Shown one piece after another: positions 57,119 through 63,559 of a DNA stretch of 64,000 bases (position 1 is its first letter; each line of letters starts with the position of its first letter). Location: the NCBI RefSeq assembly GCF_040822115.1, contig NZ_CP162004.1, positions 2,542,001 to 2,606,000 of the forward strand, read 5' to 3'. The stretch comes from Flavobacterium sp. WC2421. GTDB lineage: Bacteria > Bacteroidota > Bacteroidia > Flavobacteriales > Flavobacteriaceae. The position numbers and the translations under genes are program-made. Below the pieces are notes generated by a model. That model was not told the DNA's origin and ran no database searches. It saw only the letters and a program-made list of their open reading frames with translations.

Positions 57119-57718
57119 TTAATGTAGAACAAAAAAAAGTACTATTATTATAATCCAAATTGGAACACGTGGATCAACTTCATCAAAAAACTTCGGTTTT
57201 TTGGTGAAACAATATACTCCACCTGTCATTATAGTCACTGAAAATAAGATTATATATACGTTTTCTGAATCTTTATTTTCCTTTTTGTTTCTGCATTCAA
57301 TGTCTATATATTCTTTTTTATTTTTCACAAGCGAATGAATTTCACAAGTTGCTTCAGTATCAAAATTTTCTATATCATCTTTTAAAATCTGAATTGAAAT
57401 TGTATCACCAAAATTTATTTCATTTATTACTTCATCATCGTTGACGCACCTATAATCAAAATCAGCAATTTTGAAAGTAGATTTGTTTTCAATACATTTA
57501 AATTCGATCCATTTTCTACCGTGTTTCCCAGTAATTTCTTCAAATTTGGGTTTGTCGGAAGCTATTAAATTTTCAATAGTTTTAAGGTCTGATGATTTAA
57601 TTACGTAACTATCACTATGAACACTAATGAATAAATACGCTCCAATAATAAAACAAATTATAGCTACTGATAAGTAACCTTTTCGTTTTTTATCCCAATC
57701 GTCTAGATTATCATCCAT
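57119..57718 (-). CDS. Membrane protein of unknown function (cassette gene)
   Basis: Unrecognised 199-residue protein. Helices lie at about 17-34 (VAIICFIIGAYLFISV) and near the C terminus (VYIILFSVTIMTGGVYCF and VPIWIIIIVLFFVLH). The polar region between (about 35-155) has four cysteines (CIENKST, YRCVND, CEIHS, CRNKKE). The layout resembles DUF3592-like two- or three-helix membrane proteins, without a firm match. No promoter box is seen before it. As a cassette gene it may be an immunity or stress function; this is not shown. Confidence 0.7.
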   Translation of the reverse strand: MDDNLDDWDKKRKGYLSVAIICFIIGAYLFISVHSDSYVIKSSDLKTIENLIASDKPKFEEITGKHGRKWIEFKCIENKSTFKIADFDYRCVNDDEVINEINFGDTISIQILKDDIENFDTEATCEIHSLVKNKKEYIDIECRNKKENKDSENVYIILFSVTIMTGGVYCFTKKPKFFDEVDPRVPIWIIIIVLFFVLH

Positions 57719-57768
57719 AAATTTTTGGTTGAAATATTCCGTTTATTTTCCCCTGTCAGCGGATGCAT

Positions 57769-57899
57769 TACCTGTAACGTTTTGCCACTTTGAGATGGCT
57801 GGAAAATCGTAACCGTTCAATTTTCGGCTTAACGAAAACGTGATGCGAAACGATAATTCCACTAAACTCCAGCTAGCTCAAAACAGCGGTTATGCCTTC
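57769..57899 (-). repeat. attC-like site 4
   Basis: Arms GTTTTGCCACTTTGAGATGG and AGCTAGCTCAAAACAGCGGT pair around the inner hairpin TTTTCG-GCTTAA-CGAAAA. Right core on the minus strand is AACGTTACAGG; left core is GCATAACCGC. It is almost identical to site 6. Unlike the others it is about 160 bp from the stop of its gene. Confidence 0.75.
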
Positions 57900-57923
57900 G
57901 GTTTTTGTGCTATTCCAATTTTA

Positions 57924-57965
57924 ACGTTTCAATTTTCACGTTTCAATTTTCACGTTTCAATTTTC
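57924..57965. repeat. Tandem repeat, three 14-bp units
   Basis: ACGTTTCAATTTTC is repeated three times without mismatch, between site 4 and the 3' end of the gene at 58,059. A remnant of an older site (TAACGTTTC) may be the source. Confidence 0.85.
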
Positions 57966-58058
57966 GGTTTCGCTTCCGCACCGTTTTTAAGTCGGAAACA
58001 ATTTTAAAACTATTTTTTATGTTAGAATTTAAACATTTAAAAACTCCAGAAATTATAT

Positions 58059-58484
58059 TTATTGACGATTGCCGTGTTCAATGTAATTTCCGTAAGCTAT
58101 TACAAAGTCTGAGTTATCGTCGGAAAGTTCGATTTTATTTAATTCGGATTTGTCTTTTAGTTTTATTTTTTCTTTTAATGTATGGAATCCAGCGACTCCT
58201 TTAGGAGACATACAATCAGCAAAAACATCAAAACATTTATCTAAATCCATTTGGTAATTCATAAATCCAATGTTAACCGTTTTTAAATCCCAACTTATGT
58301 TAAAAGAAACAACGTATTTTCCACTAGTAAACATTCCTGAAGGCAATTCAGTTGTTTTTGGCGTTTCACTTAATATTTTTTCAAAACTTAAATTATGGAC
58401 CGCTAAAATATATTCAGCTTTTTTGATGTCGGTAGTAAAACCTCCTAAATCAAATTCTTCAATCTTATCAATGAATAATGTCAT
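58059..58484 (-). CDS. Hypothetical soluble protein (cassette gene)
   Basis: Unrecognised 141-residue cytosolic protein without signal peptide or membrane helix. Mixed alpha/beta composition; FGGFTTDI-like start (FDLGGFTTDIKKAEYILAVH), a central SGKYVVSFNISWDLKTVNIG strand pair, and CFDVFADCMSPKGVAG. It lies between sites 4 and 5. No promoter box is seen; expression probably depends on read-through from upstream in the array. Small single-domain proteins like this are typical cassette products. Confidence 0.65.
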   Translation of the reverse strand: MTLFIDKIEEFDLGGFTTDIKKAEYILAVHNLSFEKILSETPKTTELPSGMFTSGKYVVSFNISWDLKTVNIGFMNYQMDLDKCFDVFADCMSPKGVAGFHTLKEKIKLKDKSELNKIELSDDNSDFVIAYGNYIEHGNRQ

Positions 58485-58516
58485 ATTATTTTCGGTGTTT
58501 CGGTTTTCTAAACTGA

Positions 58517-58646
58517 GGCATAACGTTTCCTCGCTTTGCCGTGTTTGGGAGTTTTGAAAACGAGTATTTTCGGCTAAACGAAAATACGAATTAAAACGGT
58601 AATTCCACTAAAGTCCCAAATACGGCAAAACGAGTGTTGGTGGCTG
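58517..58646 (-). repeat. attC-like site 5
   Basis: Arms CGTTTCCTCGCTTTGCCGTG and ACGGCAAAACGAGTGTTGGT are unrelated in sequence to sites 3, 4 and 6 but pair just as well. The inner hairpin (ATTTTCG-GCTAAA-CGAAAAT) and the segment GGTAATTCCACTAAA are shared. It is 4 bp from the stop of the lipoprotein gene. Same fold with different arms is the hallmark of attC sites. Confidence 0.75.
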
Positions 58647-58649
58647 TAT

Positions 58650-59177
58650 TTATTTTTCTACTTTCTTTAAGTACATTTTTTTATAGTAATATTTTGGGCC
58701 AAATAAAATATATTTTCTTTTGTCTGAATATTTTTTTGCTTTTCTAACGATTTTGTTTGTTTGGATATTATAAACAAATAATTTTCCGTTTGATCTTCTG
58801 TATTTTAAATGATATTCAATTTCCTTATCTTTTTTAAGTTCATAAGAATGTGAATTTGATAGTTTTTCAAAATCTACAATAGTATCATTTTTGGCAATTT
58901 TAATTGCGTCTTTTTCCGTTTCTCCTTTTAGCTTGTTAAAACGTAAATAAAGGTCGTTTTTTTCGATTCTGTATATTCCGTCAAGTTCGGTATGCTGTAA
59001 ATCTCCTGAAAATTCATAGTGAAAAGTATTATCCGGTTTCAATTCAATTTTGGTTATAAAGAATCCCATTTCAGCAAAGTTAGAACGATATTTTCCAACT
59101 ACGCTTTTGTTCGAATTACACGAAGTTAATAACACAAACAAAATGATATTTATTATAATTCTGAATTTCATCGTCAT
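58650..59177 (-). CDS. Hypothetical lipoprotein (cassette gene)
   Basis: Unrecognised 175-residue protein with a lipoprotein signal: MTMKFRIIINIILFVLLTSC with lipobox LLTSC. The mature part is beta-rich with charged strands (GFFITKIELKPDNTFHYEFS, YRIEKNDLYLRFNKLKGE), recalling small lipocalin-like or META-like folds without a definite match. An alternative ATG six bases in (MKFRI) would give the same mature lipoprotein. It lies between sites 5 and 6. Confidence 0.7.
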   Translation of the reverse strand: MTMKFRIIINIILFVLLTSCNSNKSVVGKYRSNFAEMGFFITKIELKPDNTFHYEFSGDLQHTELDGIYRIEKNDLYLRFNKLKGETEKDAIKIAKNDTIVDFEKLSNSHSYELKKDKEIEYHLKYRRSNGKLFVYNIQTNKIVRKAKKYSDKRKYILFGPKYYYKKMYLKKVEK

Positions 59178-59192
59178 TTCTGTTTTCTAATA

Positions 59193-59325
59193 TAGCCACC
59201 AACGTTTTGCCACTTTGAGATGGCTGGAAGTTCGTAACCGCTCAATTTTCGGCTTAACGAAAACTTGATGCGAAACGGTAATTCCACTAAATCCCAGCTA
59301 GCTCAAAATGGCTGTTAGTGGCTGG
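59193..59325 (-). repeat. attC-like site 6
   Basis: The clearest site. Outer cores GCCACCAACG and GTTAGTGGC are complementary with a few unpaired bases on one side (an extra GTTT in the left arm). The middle stem is TTTGAGATGGCTGG with CCAGCTAGCTCAAA, and the inner hairpin is TTTTCG-GCTTAA-CGAAAA. It is 5 bp from the stop of one gene and 16 bp from the start of the next. Confidence 0.8.
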
Positions 59326-59329
59326 CATT

Positions 59330-60148
59330 TTATGTTTTATTTTTCGGTTTCGGTTTTTGAGTTTCAATATGTTCAAAATATTTTCCGTTAAATTGATAAA
59401 GTATATAACGGTTAGTTACTTTTCCGTCTTCAACAACAATTGGTATATATATAATTTTCTTTTCCTTGTCATATTTAATAAGACGAAGAGGCCTTTCTGG
59501 TCTTTCAGCAACACTAAAAAAATCAAAATATACATCAATTGAACTAACCAATCCTTTTTTTGTTTTTATTAATTTTACATTATTGTTTAAAGTGTCATTT
59601 TCAATTGTAAAAATTTGGATAGACTGACTGCAATCTTTTGTTGAATATATTCCATTGTAAACAGCAAGATAATATGTTTTAGTATTTGATTTAAGAGTAA
59701 ATATTTCGGAATAGAATGGTGTATAATAATCATATTTATTGATTTCGGGTTCTGTATCATTCGGAATCGCACAAACTATGTCATTTAATTTGTATTGAAA
59801 AACGTTTCCAAAATCTCTCATTGTTCCTCCAAGCCAAGTTTCCCAACTATATATCCTAAATAGCTTATCTTCTGAACTTACAATATCAATTTTCTCTTTT
59901 TTTAGTGAATCAAAAGAATATGTCAAAGTTGATGGATAATTTGAAGTGTAATTAATTATTTTTTCTCTAAATATTTTATTTTCACTTTCTAACAAACCCC
60001 AATTAATTGTGTCGGTTTCAATTCTGTTTAATAAAATCTTCTTGTAGGTTTTCTGTAAGTCTTTTTCAACTTCATCTAACGTCAATTTTTGACTAAATAA
60101 ATTAGTTGTAAGGAAAATAAAAGATATTATTAGGATTGATTTTCTCAT
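59330..60148 (-). CDS. Secreted protein of unknown function (cassette gene)
   Basis: Unrecognised 272-residue protein with a signal peptide, MRKSILIISFIFLTTNLFSQ. The mature part starts with a helix (TLDEVEKDLQKTYKKILLNR), contains YSWETWLGGTMRDFGNVFQY and YDYYTPFYSEIFTLKSNTKT, and ends in a basic tail. The glycine/aromatic strands suggest a periplasmic or surface beta-sheet domain. Its start is only about 20 bp from the disrupted site 7 core, so the IS insertion upstream may have cut it off from the array transcript. Confidence 0.7.
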   Translation of the reverse strand: MRKSILIISFIFLTTNLFSQKLTLDEVEKDLQKTYKKILLNRIETDTINWGLLESENKIFREKIINYTSNYPSTLTYSFDSLKKEKIDIVSSEDKLFRIYSWETWLGGTMRDFGNVFQYKLNDIVCAIPNDTEPEINKYDYYTPFYSEIFTLKSNTKTYYLAVYNGIYSTKDCSQSIQIFTIENDTLNNNVKLIKTKKGLVSSIDVYFDFFSVAERPERPLRLIKYDKEKKIIYIPIVVEDGKVTNRYILYQFNGKYFEHIETQKPKPKNKT

Positions 60149-60163
60149 TTTTTTTGATGCTTG

Positions 60164-60174
60164 CCACTAACGTC
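60164..60174 (-). repeat. attC-like site 7, distal core fragment
   Basis: GCCACTAACGT remains to the left of the IS. Joined to TTTGGCGCTTGGCG at 61893, it restores the pattern of site 6 (GCCACCAACGTTTTGCC). Confidence 0.7.
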
Positions 60175-61888
60175 AGTCTGTGAAAAAACTTTCGTTTGAT
60201 TCTCAATCAAATATAGCAAAATACTAGAATAAAAAGAGGAATTTTCGTATTTTTAGTCATGCAACACATCACAGGAATTTCCCGCCACCAAATGCGTTTT
60301 TCGAGTTTAGAAGACGCCATAAGTACAGATAATCAGGTACGCTTTATCGATGCCTTCGTTGGACATATTGATCTGAGCAAGCTTGGTTTCGCTGTAAAAA
60401 CGCTTAAGACCGAAGGTCGGCCCAGTTTCAATAGCCAAGTCTTTCTAAAAATCTACTTATACGGTTATCTCAACGGGTTCAGAAGTGGTCGTGACTTAGA
60501 AAAAGAATGTTCAAGAAATATAGAAATGCAATGGCTTTTAGAAAATATTCGTCCCAATTACCATAGTATCACTGATTTTAGAAAGAATAATCCTTTGGCT
60601 TTAAAAAACACCTTTAAGCTATTTGTTTCCTTTTTAAAAGATTCCGACTTAATAGGCGGTGAAACCATAGCCATTGATGGCACAAAAAGTCGAGCTCATA
60701 ATAGTAAGAAAGCCAATTTCAACCAAAAGAAAATTGACAAACACCTCGAGTATATTGAATTCAAAACCCAAGAATACTTAACTGCTTTGGATGAAAATGA
60801 TGTTAAAGAAAGTGCTACTAAAATACAGCACATCCAACAAAAAATAGAACGATTAAAGGGGAATAAATTGCGTTATGAACTACTGGAAGAAAAACTAAAA
60901 GCCAGCGGAGAACCACAGATAAGCACCACCGATAGCGATGCTAGAGCGTTATTAGTTCAAGGGCAAGTGGTCGAGATTTCCTTCAATATCCAAGCTGCAG
61001 TTGATTCCAAACATAATCTTGTGGTTGCAACTCACACCATTAATCGTAATGATCGCAGTGCATTATCAGCAATCGCTTTGGAAGCCAAAGAAAACTTAGG
61101 CATTGAGACTTATACGGCTTTGGTAGACAAAGGTTATCATAATGGCAAACAAATAGAAATTTGCCAGCAAGCCAATATCACTACCATAGTAGCTCAACCT
61201 GAACAAGGAAAAAGCAATGAAAATGGAACAACCGCAGCCTATTTAGTTTCCCAATTCCAATACGATAAAACCACCGACAGCTATACTTGTCCAAAGGGCG
61301 AAGTATTAAAAACGACAGGTAGTTGGCACAAGAAAAGCAAAGATAGAGATAGTTATAATTTTAAAAAATACCGAACCCCCAAATGCAAAGGATGTTCGGT
61401 AAAACATTTATGCACAAGTCGAGCAGGAGGCAGGGAAATAGACCGCAGTCAATATGGGGATGCTGTAGAAGCAAACAATAAACGCTATCACGCAAATGCA
61501 CAACTCTACCGCAAACGACAGGAGATAAACGAACACATCTTTGGAACCATCAAGCGGCAATGGGGTTACAATCATACCAATTTAACAGGATTGGAAAAAG
61601 TAAACGGCGAACACAGCTTAATAATGCTAGTTTATAACATCAAACGCAGTATCAACATCCTGGGCGTTCCTGATTTGATTACCAAACTAAAAAAATGGAA
61701 CTCACCCTACAAGGCAAAAGTCTTGCTTTGGTTAAAAACGAACTATTTAAGACTGAAATTAGCCTTCGTATCATATAAAACTAAATTAGCAGCGTAAAAA
61801 ATTAGCCTTCTTACAAGGCTTTATTAGTAGTGTTGCGATATGAAAATTGAGTGATTTTGAGGAAAAAAGGAGGTTTTTTCACAGCCTG
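60175..61888 (+). mobile_element. IS1182-like insertion sequence, complete
   Basis: 1,714 bp. The left end CAGTCTGTGAAAAAACTTTC and the right end CAGGCTGTGAAAAAACCTCC (reverse complement) form terminal inverted repeats, 16 of 20 identical. ACGT flanks both sides (60171-60174 and 61889-61892) as a 4-bp target duplication. One intact transposase gene fills it. It is inserted in the core of attC-like site 7. Confidence 0.85.
60259..61797 (+). CDS. IS1182 family transposase
   Basis: A DDE transposase of 512 residues, intact. It starts with MQHITGISRHQMRFSSLEDA. The N-terminal DUF772-like region includes SVFLKIYLYGY-type sequence, the first catalytic aspartate is Asp140 in TIAIDGTKSRAHNS, the second lies in ALVDKGYHNG (about 293), and the glutamate is probably in EINEHIFGTIKRQWG. 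A four-cysteine motif (CPKGE ... CKGCSVKHLC) precedes the last block, as is usual in IS1182. It is the only plus-strand gene in the cassette region. Confidence 0.95.
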   Translation: MQHITGISRHQMRFSSLEDAISTDNQVRFIDAFVGHIDLSKLGFAVKTLKTEGRPSFNSQVFLKIYLYGYLNGFRSGRDLEKECSRNIEMQWLLENIRPNYHSITDFRKNNPLALKNTFKLFVSFLKDSDLIGGETIAIDGTKSRAHNSKKANFNQKKIDKHLEYIEFKTQEYLTALDENDVKESATKIQHIQQKIERLKGNKLRYELLEEKLKASGEPQISTTDSDARALLVQGQVVEISFNIQAAVDSKHNLVVATHTINRNDRSALSAIALEAKENLGIETYTALVDKGYHNGKQIEICQQANITTIVAQPEQGKSNENGTTAAYLVSQFQYDKTTDSYTCPKGEVLKTTGSWHKKSKDRDSYNFKKYRTPKCKGCSVKHLCTSRAGGREIDRSQYGDAVEANNKRYHANAQLYRKRQEINEHIFGTIKRQWGYNHTNLTGLEKVNGEHSLIMLVYNIKRSINILGVPDLITKLKKWNSPYKAKVLLWLKTNYLRLKLAFVSYKTKLAA

Positions 61889-62021
61889 ACGTTTTGGCGC
61901 TTGGCGAAGAAGCGGATTTCGAAGCACTAAACTGTCTGCCAGTACTAAACTTGATATGAAGCACGAAACTTCTTTTAAGCACTGAACCCGCTTTTTTGCC
62001 AAACGCCTGTTAGCACCAGTG
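61889..62021 (-). repeat. attC-like site 7, main part
   Basis: Arms GGCGCTTGGCGAAGAAGCGG and CCGCTTTTTTGCCAAACGCC pair, and the gene-proximal core is GGTGCTAACAGGCG on the minus strand. The sequence family differs from sites 3-6 and matches site 8 (GGCTTGGCGA, TCGAAGCAC). The IS at 60175-61888 separates it from its distal core. Confidence 0.75.
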
Positions 62022-62046
62022 GTTCGTTCGTGTCGGTCTTTCGTTG

Positions 62047-62439
62047 TCATTTTCCGTGAGTTATTCTAATTATTTTACAGTCTCTTGAGTCAATGATTAT
62101 TAAAAATGTCCCACCTAAATATTCTTTTGGAAGTGTTCCACCAATTACCCAATAACTGTCAATGAAGTAAATTTCATATGGTCGCTGTTTAGTAATGTTG
62201 TCTTTGCCGTAAATGCTGAAAAGAATTGGTTCTGCTATGTTTATTGCAGTCAAACTGTCTTTAATAATTGAAGTCTTGTTATCAATTACGTTGTGTTGGG
62301 ATTTGTCGGTAAGTGCCGATTTAAGTTCTTGTTCAGCGTATGATTTTCCAAGTATAGTTCTGTCACTTTTTGTCTGTCCACACGCAGTTAATGTGAAAGT
62401 CAAAAGTGTCAAAAAGTAAATTGCTTTTATGTTTTTCAT
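62047..62439 (-). CDS. Hypothetical lipoprotein (cassette gene)
   Basis: Unrecognised 130-residue lipoprotein. The signal MKNIKAIYFLTLLTFTLTAC ends in the lipobox LTAC. The mature part has SYAEQELKSALTDKSQHNVI and a C-terminal strand-rich end (YEIYFIDSYWVIGGTLPKEY, TFLIIIDSRDCKIIRITHGK) resembling a small cystatin/NTF2-like fold; its YWVIGGTLP-type end is seen in uncharacterised periplasmic proteins of Bacteroidota. The start at 62439 is chosen because a longer frame to 62580 runs through attC-like site 8 and lacks a signal peptide. Confidence 0.72.
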   Translation of the reverse strand: MKNIKAIYFLTLLTFTLTACGQTKSDRTILGKSYAEQELKSALTDKSQHNVIDNKTSIIKDSLTAINIAEPILFSIYGKDNITKQRPYEIYFIDSYWVIGGTLPKEYLGGTFLIIIDSRDCKIIRITHGK

Positions 62440-62465
62440 TGGTCTGTTTTTATGTCGTCCTACCA

Positions 62466-62608
62466 TTGGTGCTAACGGTTTACGGCTTGGCGATGTGGCG
62501 GAAATCGAAGCACAAATGTTCAGTTCTGTACAAAAGTTCAATCGAAAAACTGAACTTGAATTTAGCACTTCAGCCGCCATATTGCCAAACCGATGTTAGC
62601 GGTAGTGG
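62466..62608 (-). repeat. attC-like site 8
   Basis: Outer arms GGTGCTAACGGTTTACGGCT and TTGCCAAACCGATGTTAGCG pair with bulges; inner arms GATGTGGCGGAAATCG and TTCAGCCGCCAT pair as well. The apical part has GTTCAG/CTGAAC-type repeats. The right core on the minus strand is CCGTTAGCACC. It is 25 bp from the stop of the AraC-type gene. Confidence 0.7.
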
Positions 62609-62633
62609 TTTGTCTCGAAGTCTTATATTTCTG

Positions 62634-63536
62634 TCAATTAAATGTTTGCCTGAACGCTAAAGGTGATAAACTTGTCTTTGTTTTAAATAAATTGCTGAAT
62701 GATTGGGGATAGTCAAACCCTAACTGATATGCAATTTCACTAACCGATAGGTCTGTTGTTGACAATATTTCTTTTGCCTTGTCAATCAATTTATCTTGTA
62801 TGTGTTGTTGCGTGCTTTTGCCTGTCAATACTTTTAGTAAACTGCTTAGATAATTAGGCGTTAAGTTTAATGTTTTAGCGATGTCTTGCACGGAAGGAAT
62901 TCCAGTATTTAGCGATGCATCAGTATTAAAATAATTGGTAAGCAAATCTTCTAAACGAATTAATATTTGATGATTTGCTTTTTTTCGGGTAAGGAATTGG
63001 CGATTGTAAAATCGCTCAGAATAATTGAATAATAATTCCAACTGGGCTATAATTACATTATCGCTAAACTTGTCAAGATTTGAGTGATATTCCAGTTCAA
63101 TAGATTGCAGGATATTGATAATCATTGTTTCTTCCTTTTGTGAAAGATGCAAGGCTTCATTTGCCGAATAATCAAAAAAATCGTATTCTTTGATGGTCTT
63201 AGCCAATGGGGTGTTCCATAAAAAGTCTGGATGGATTGATAAAATCCATCCAGATGGCTTTGTCTTAATTTCGCTAACCTCTCTGCTCAAAACCTGTCCT
63301 GGCTTCATAAATAGCATTACACCTTCATCAAAATCAAATTCTTGCTGGCCGTATTTAAACTTTGTGTTTAAGGCTCTTTTGACAGAAACAGTGTAAAAAT
63401 CAAAAATTAAACTTATAGACTCTTTAATAGGCTCAAGATGGTCTAAATTAATCAGGCTTATTAACGGGTGTTCAGGTTTAGGTATTCCCAATGCCTGATG
63501 ATATTGGCTTATTGTTTTAATTTTTTGTATTCTCAT
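62634..63536 (-). CDS. AraC family transcriptional regulator
   Basis: A 300-residue regulator. The N-terminal about 190 residues form a ligand-binding or dimerisation domain of the cupin-like type (FDFDEGVMLFMKPGQVLSRE). The C-terminal AraC domain has two helix-turn-helix motifs: VQDIAKTLNLTPNYLSSLL and VSEIAYQLGFDYPQSFSNLF, ending LSPLAFRQTFN. It lies 23 bp downstream of an NmrA-like oxidoreductase gene on the same strand, a common regulator/target pairing. It ends next to attC-like site 8, so it may be part of a cassette or of the array flank. Confidence 0.92.
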   Translation of the reverse strand: MRIQKIKTISQYHQALGIPKPEHPLISLINLDHLEPIKESISLIFDFYTVSVKRALNTKFKYGQQEFDFDEGVMLFMKPGQVLSREVSEIKTKPSGWILSIHPDFLWNTPLAKTIKEYDFFDYSANEALHLSQKEETMIINILQSIELEYHSNLDKFSDNVIIAQLELLFNYSERFYNRQFLTRKKANHQILIRLEDLLTNYFNTDASLNTGIPSVQDIAKTLNLTPNYLSSLLKVLTGKSTQQHIQDKLIDKAKEILSTTDLSVSEIAYQLGFDYPQSFSNLFKTKTSLSPLAFRQTFN

Positions 63537-63559
63537 GATTTGCCAATTGAAAGTAATTT

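Larger units (their letters stand above)
55428..62608 (-). mobile_element. Integron-like gene cassette array (no integrase in the window)
   Basis: Eight related palindromic sites separate short minus-strand genes. Each gene stop lies 2-31 bp from a site, except one at about 160 bp. Read on the minus strand, the sites run from a core such as CACTAAC to a core such as ACGTTGGTG, the same polarity as attC (R'' to R'). Most cassettes have no promoter box between the site and the start; higBA does. One site is split by an IS and another by a MITE-like insertion. No tyrosine recombinase is in the window. The cores fit the strict RYYYAAC/GTTRRRY consensus only partly, as do Vibrio cholerae VCR sites. 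Confidence 0.65.

Noticed and set aside
57905..58204. A 99-codon plus-strand frame beginning in the tandem repeat
   Set aside because: Its first part is the 14-bp repeat translated (phenylalanine-rich), the rest is antisense to the cassette gene at 58,059, and it opposes the direction of all cassettes.
61811..62050. A 79-codon minus-strand reading frame over site 7
   Set aside because: It runs through the palindrome, its composition reflects the repeat, and it has no recognisable domain or start context.
62440..62580. N-terminal extension of the lipoprotein gene at 62,047-62,439
   Set aside because: The extension is translated from attC-like site 8, has no signal peptide, and would bury a clear lipoprotein signal inside the protein.
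55428..62608. The regularly spaced repeats as a CRISPR array
   Set aside because: Repeat units are about 60-145 bp, the spacing is gene-sized and variable, the intervals encode proteins, and no cas gene is present.
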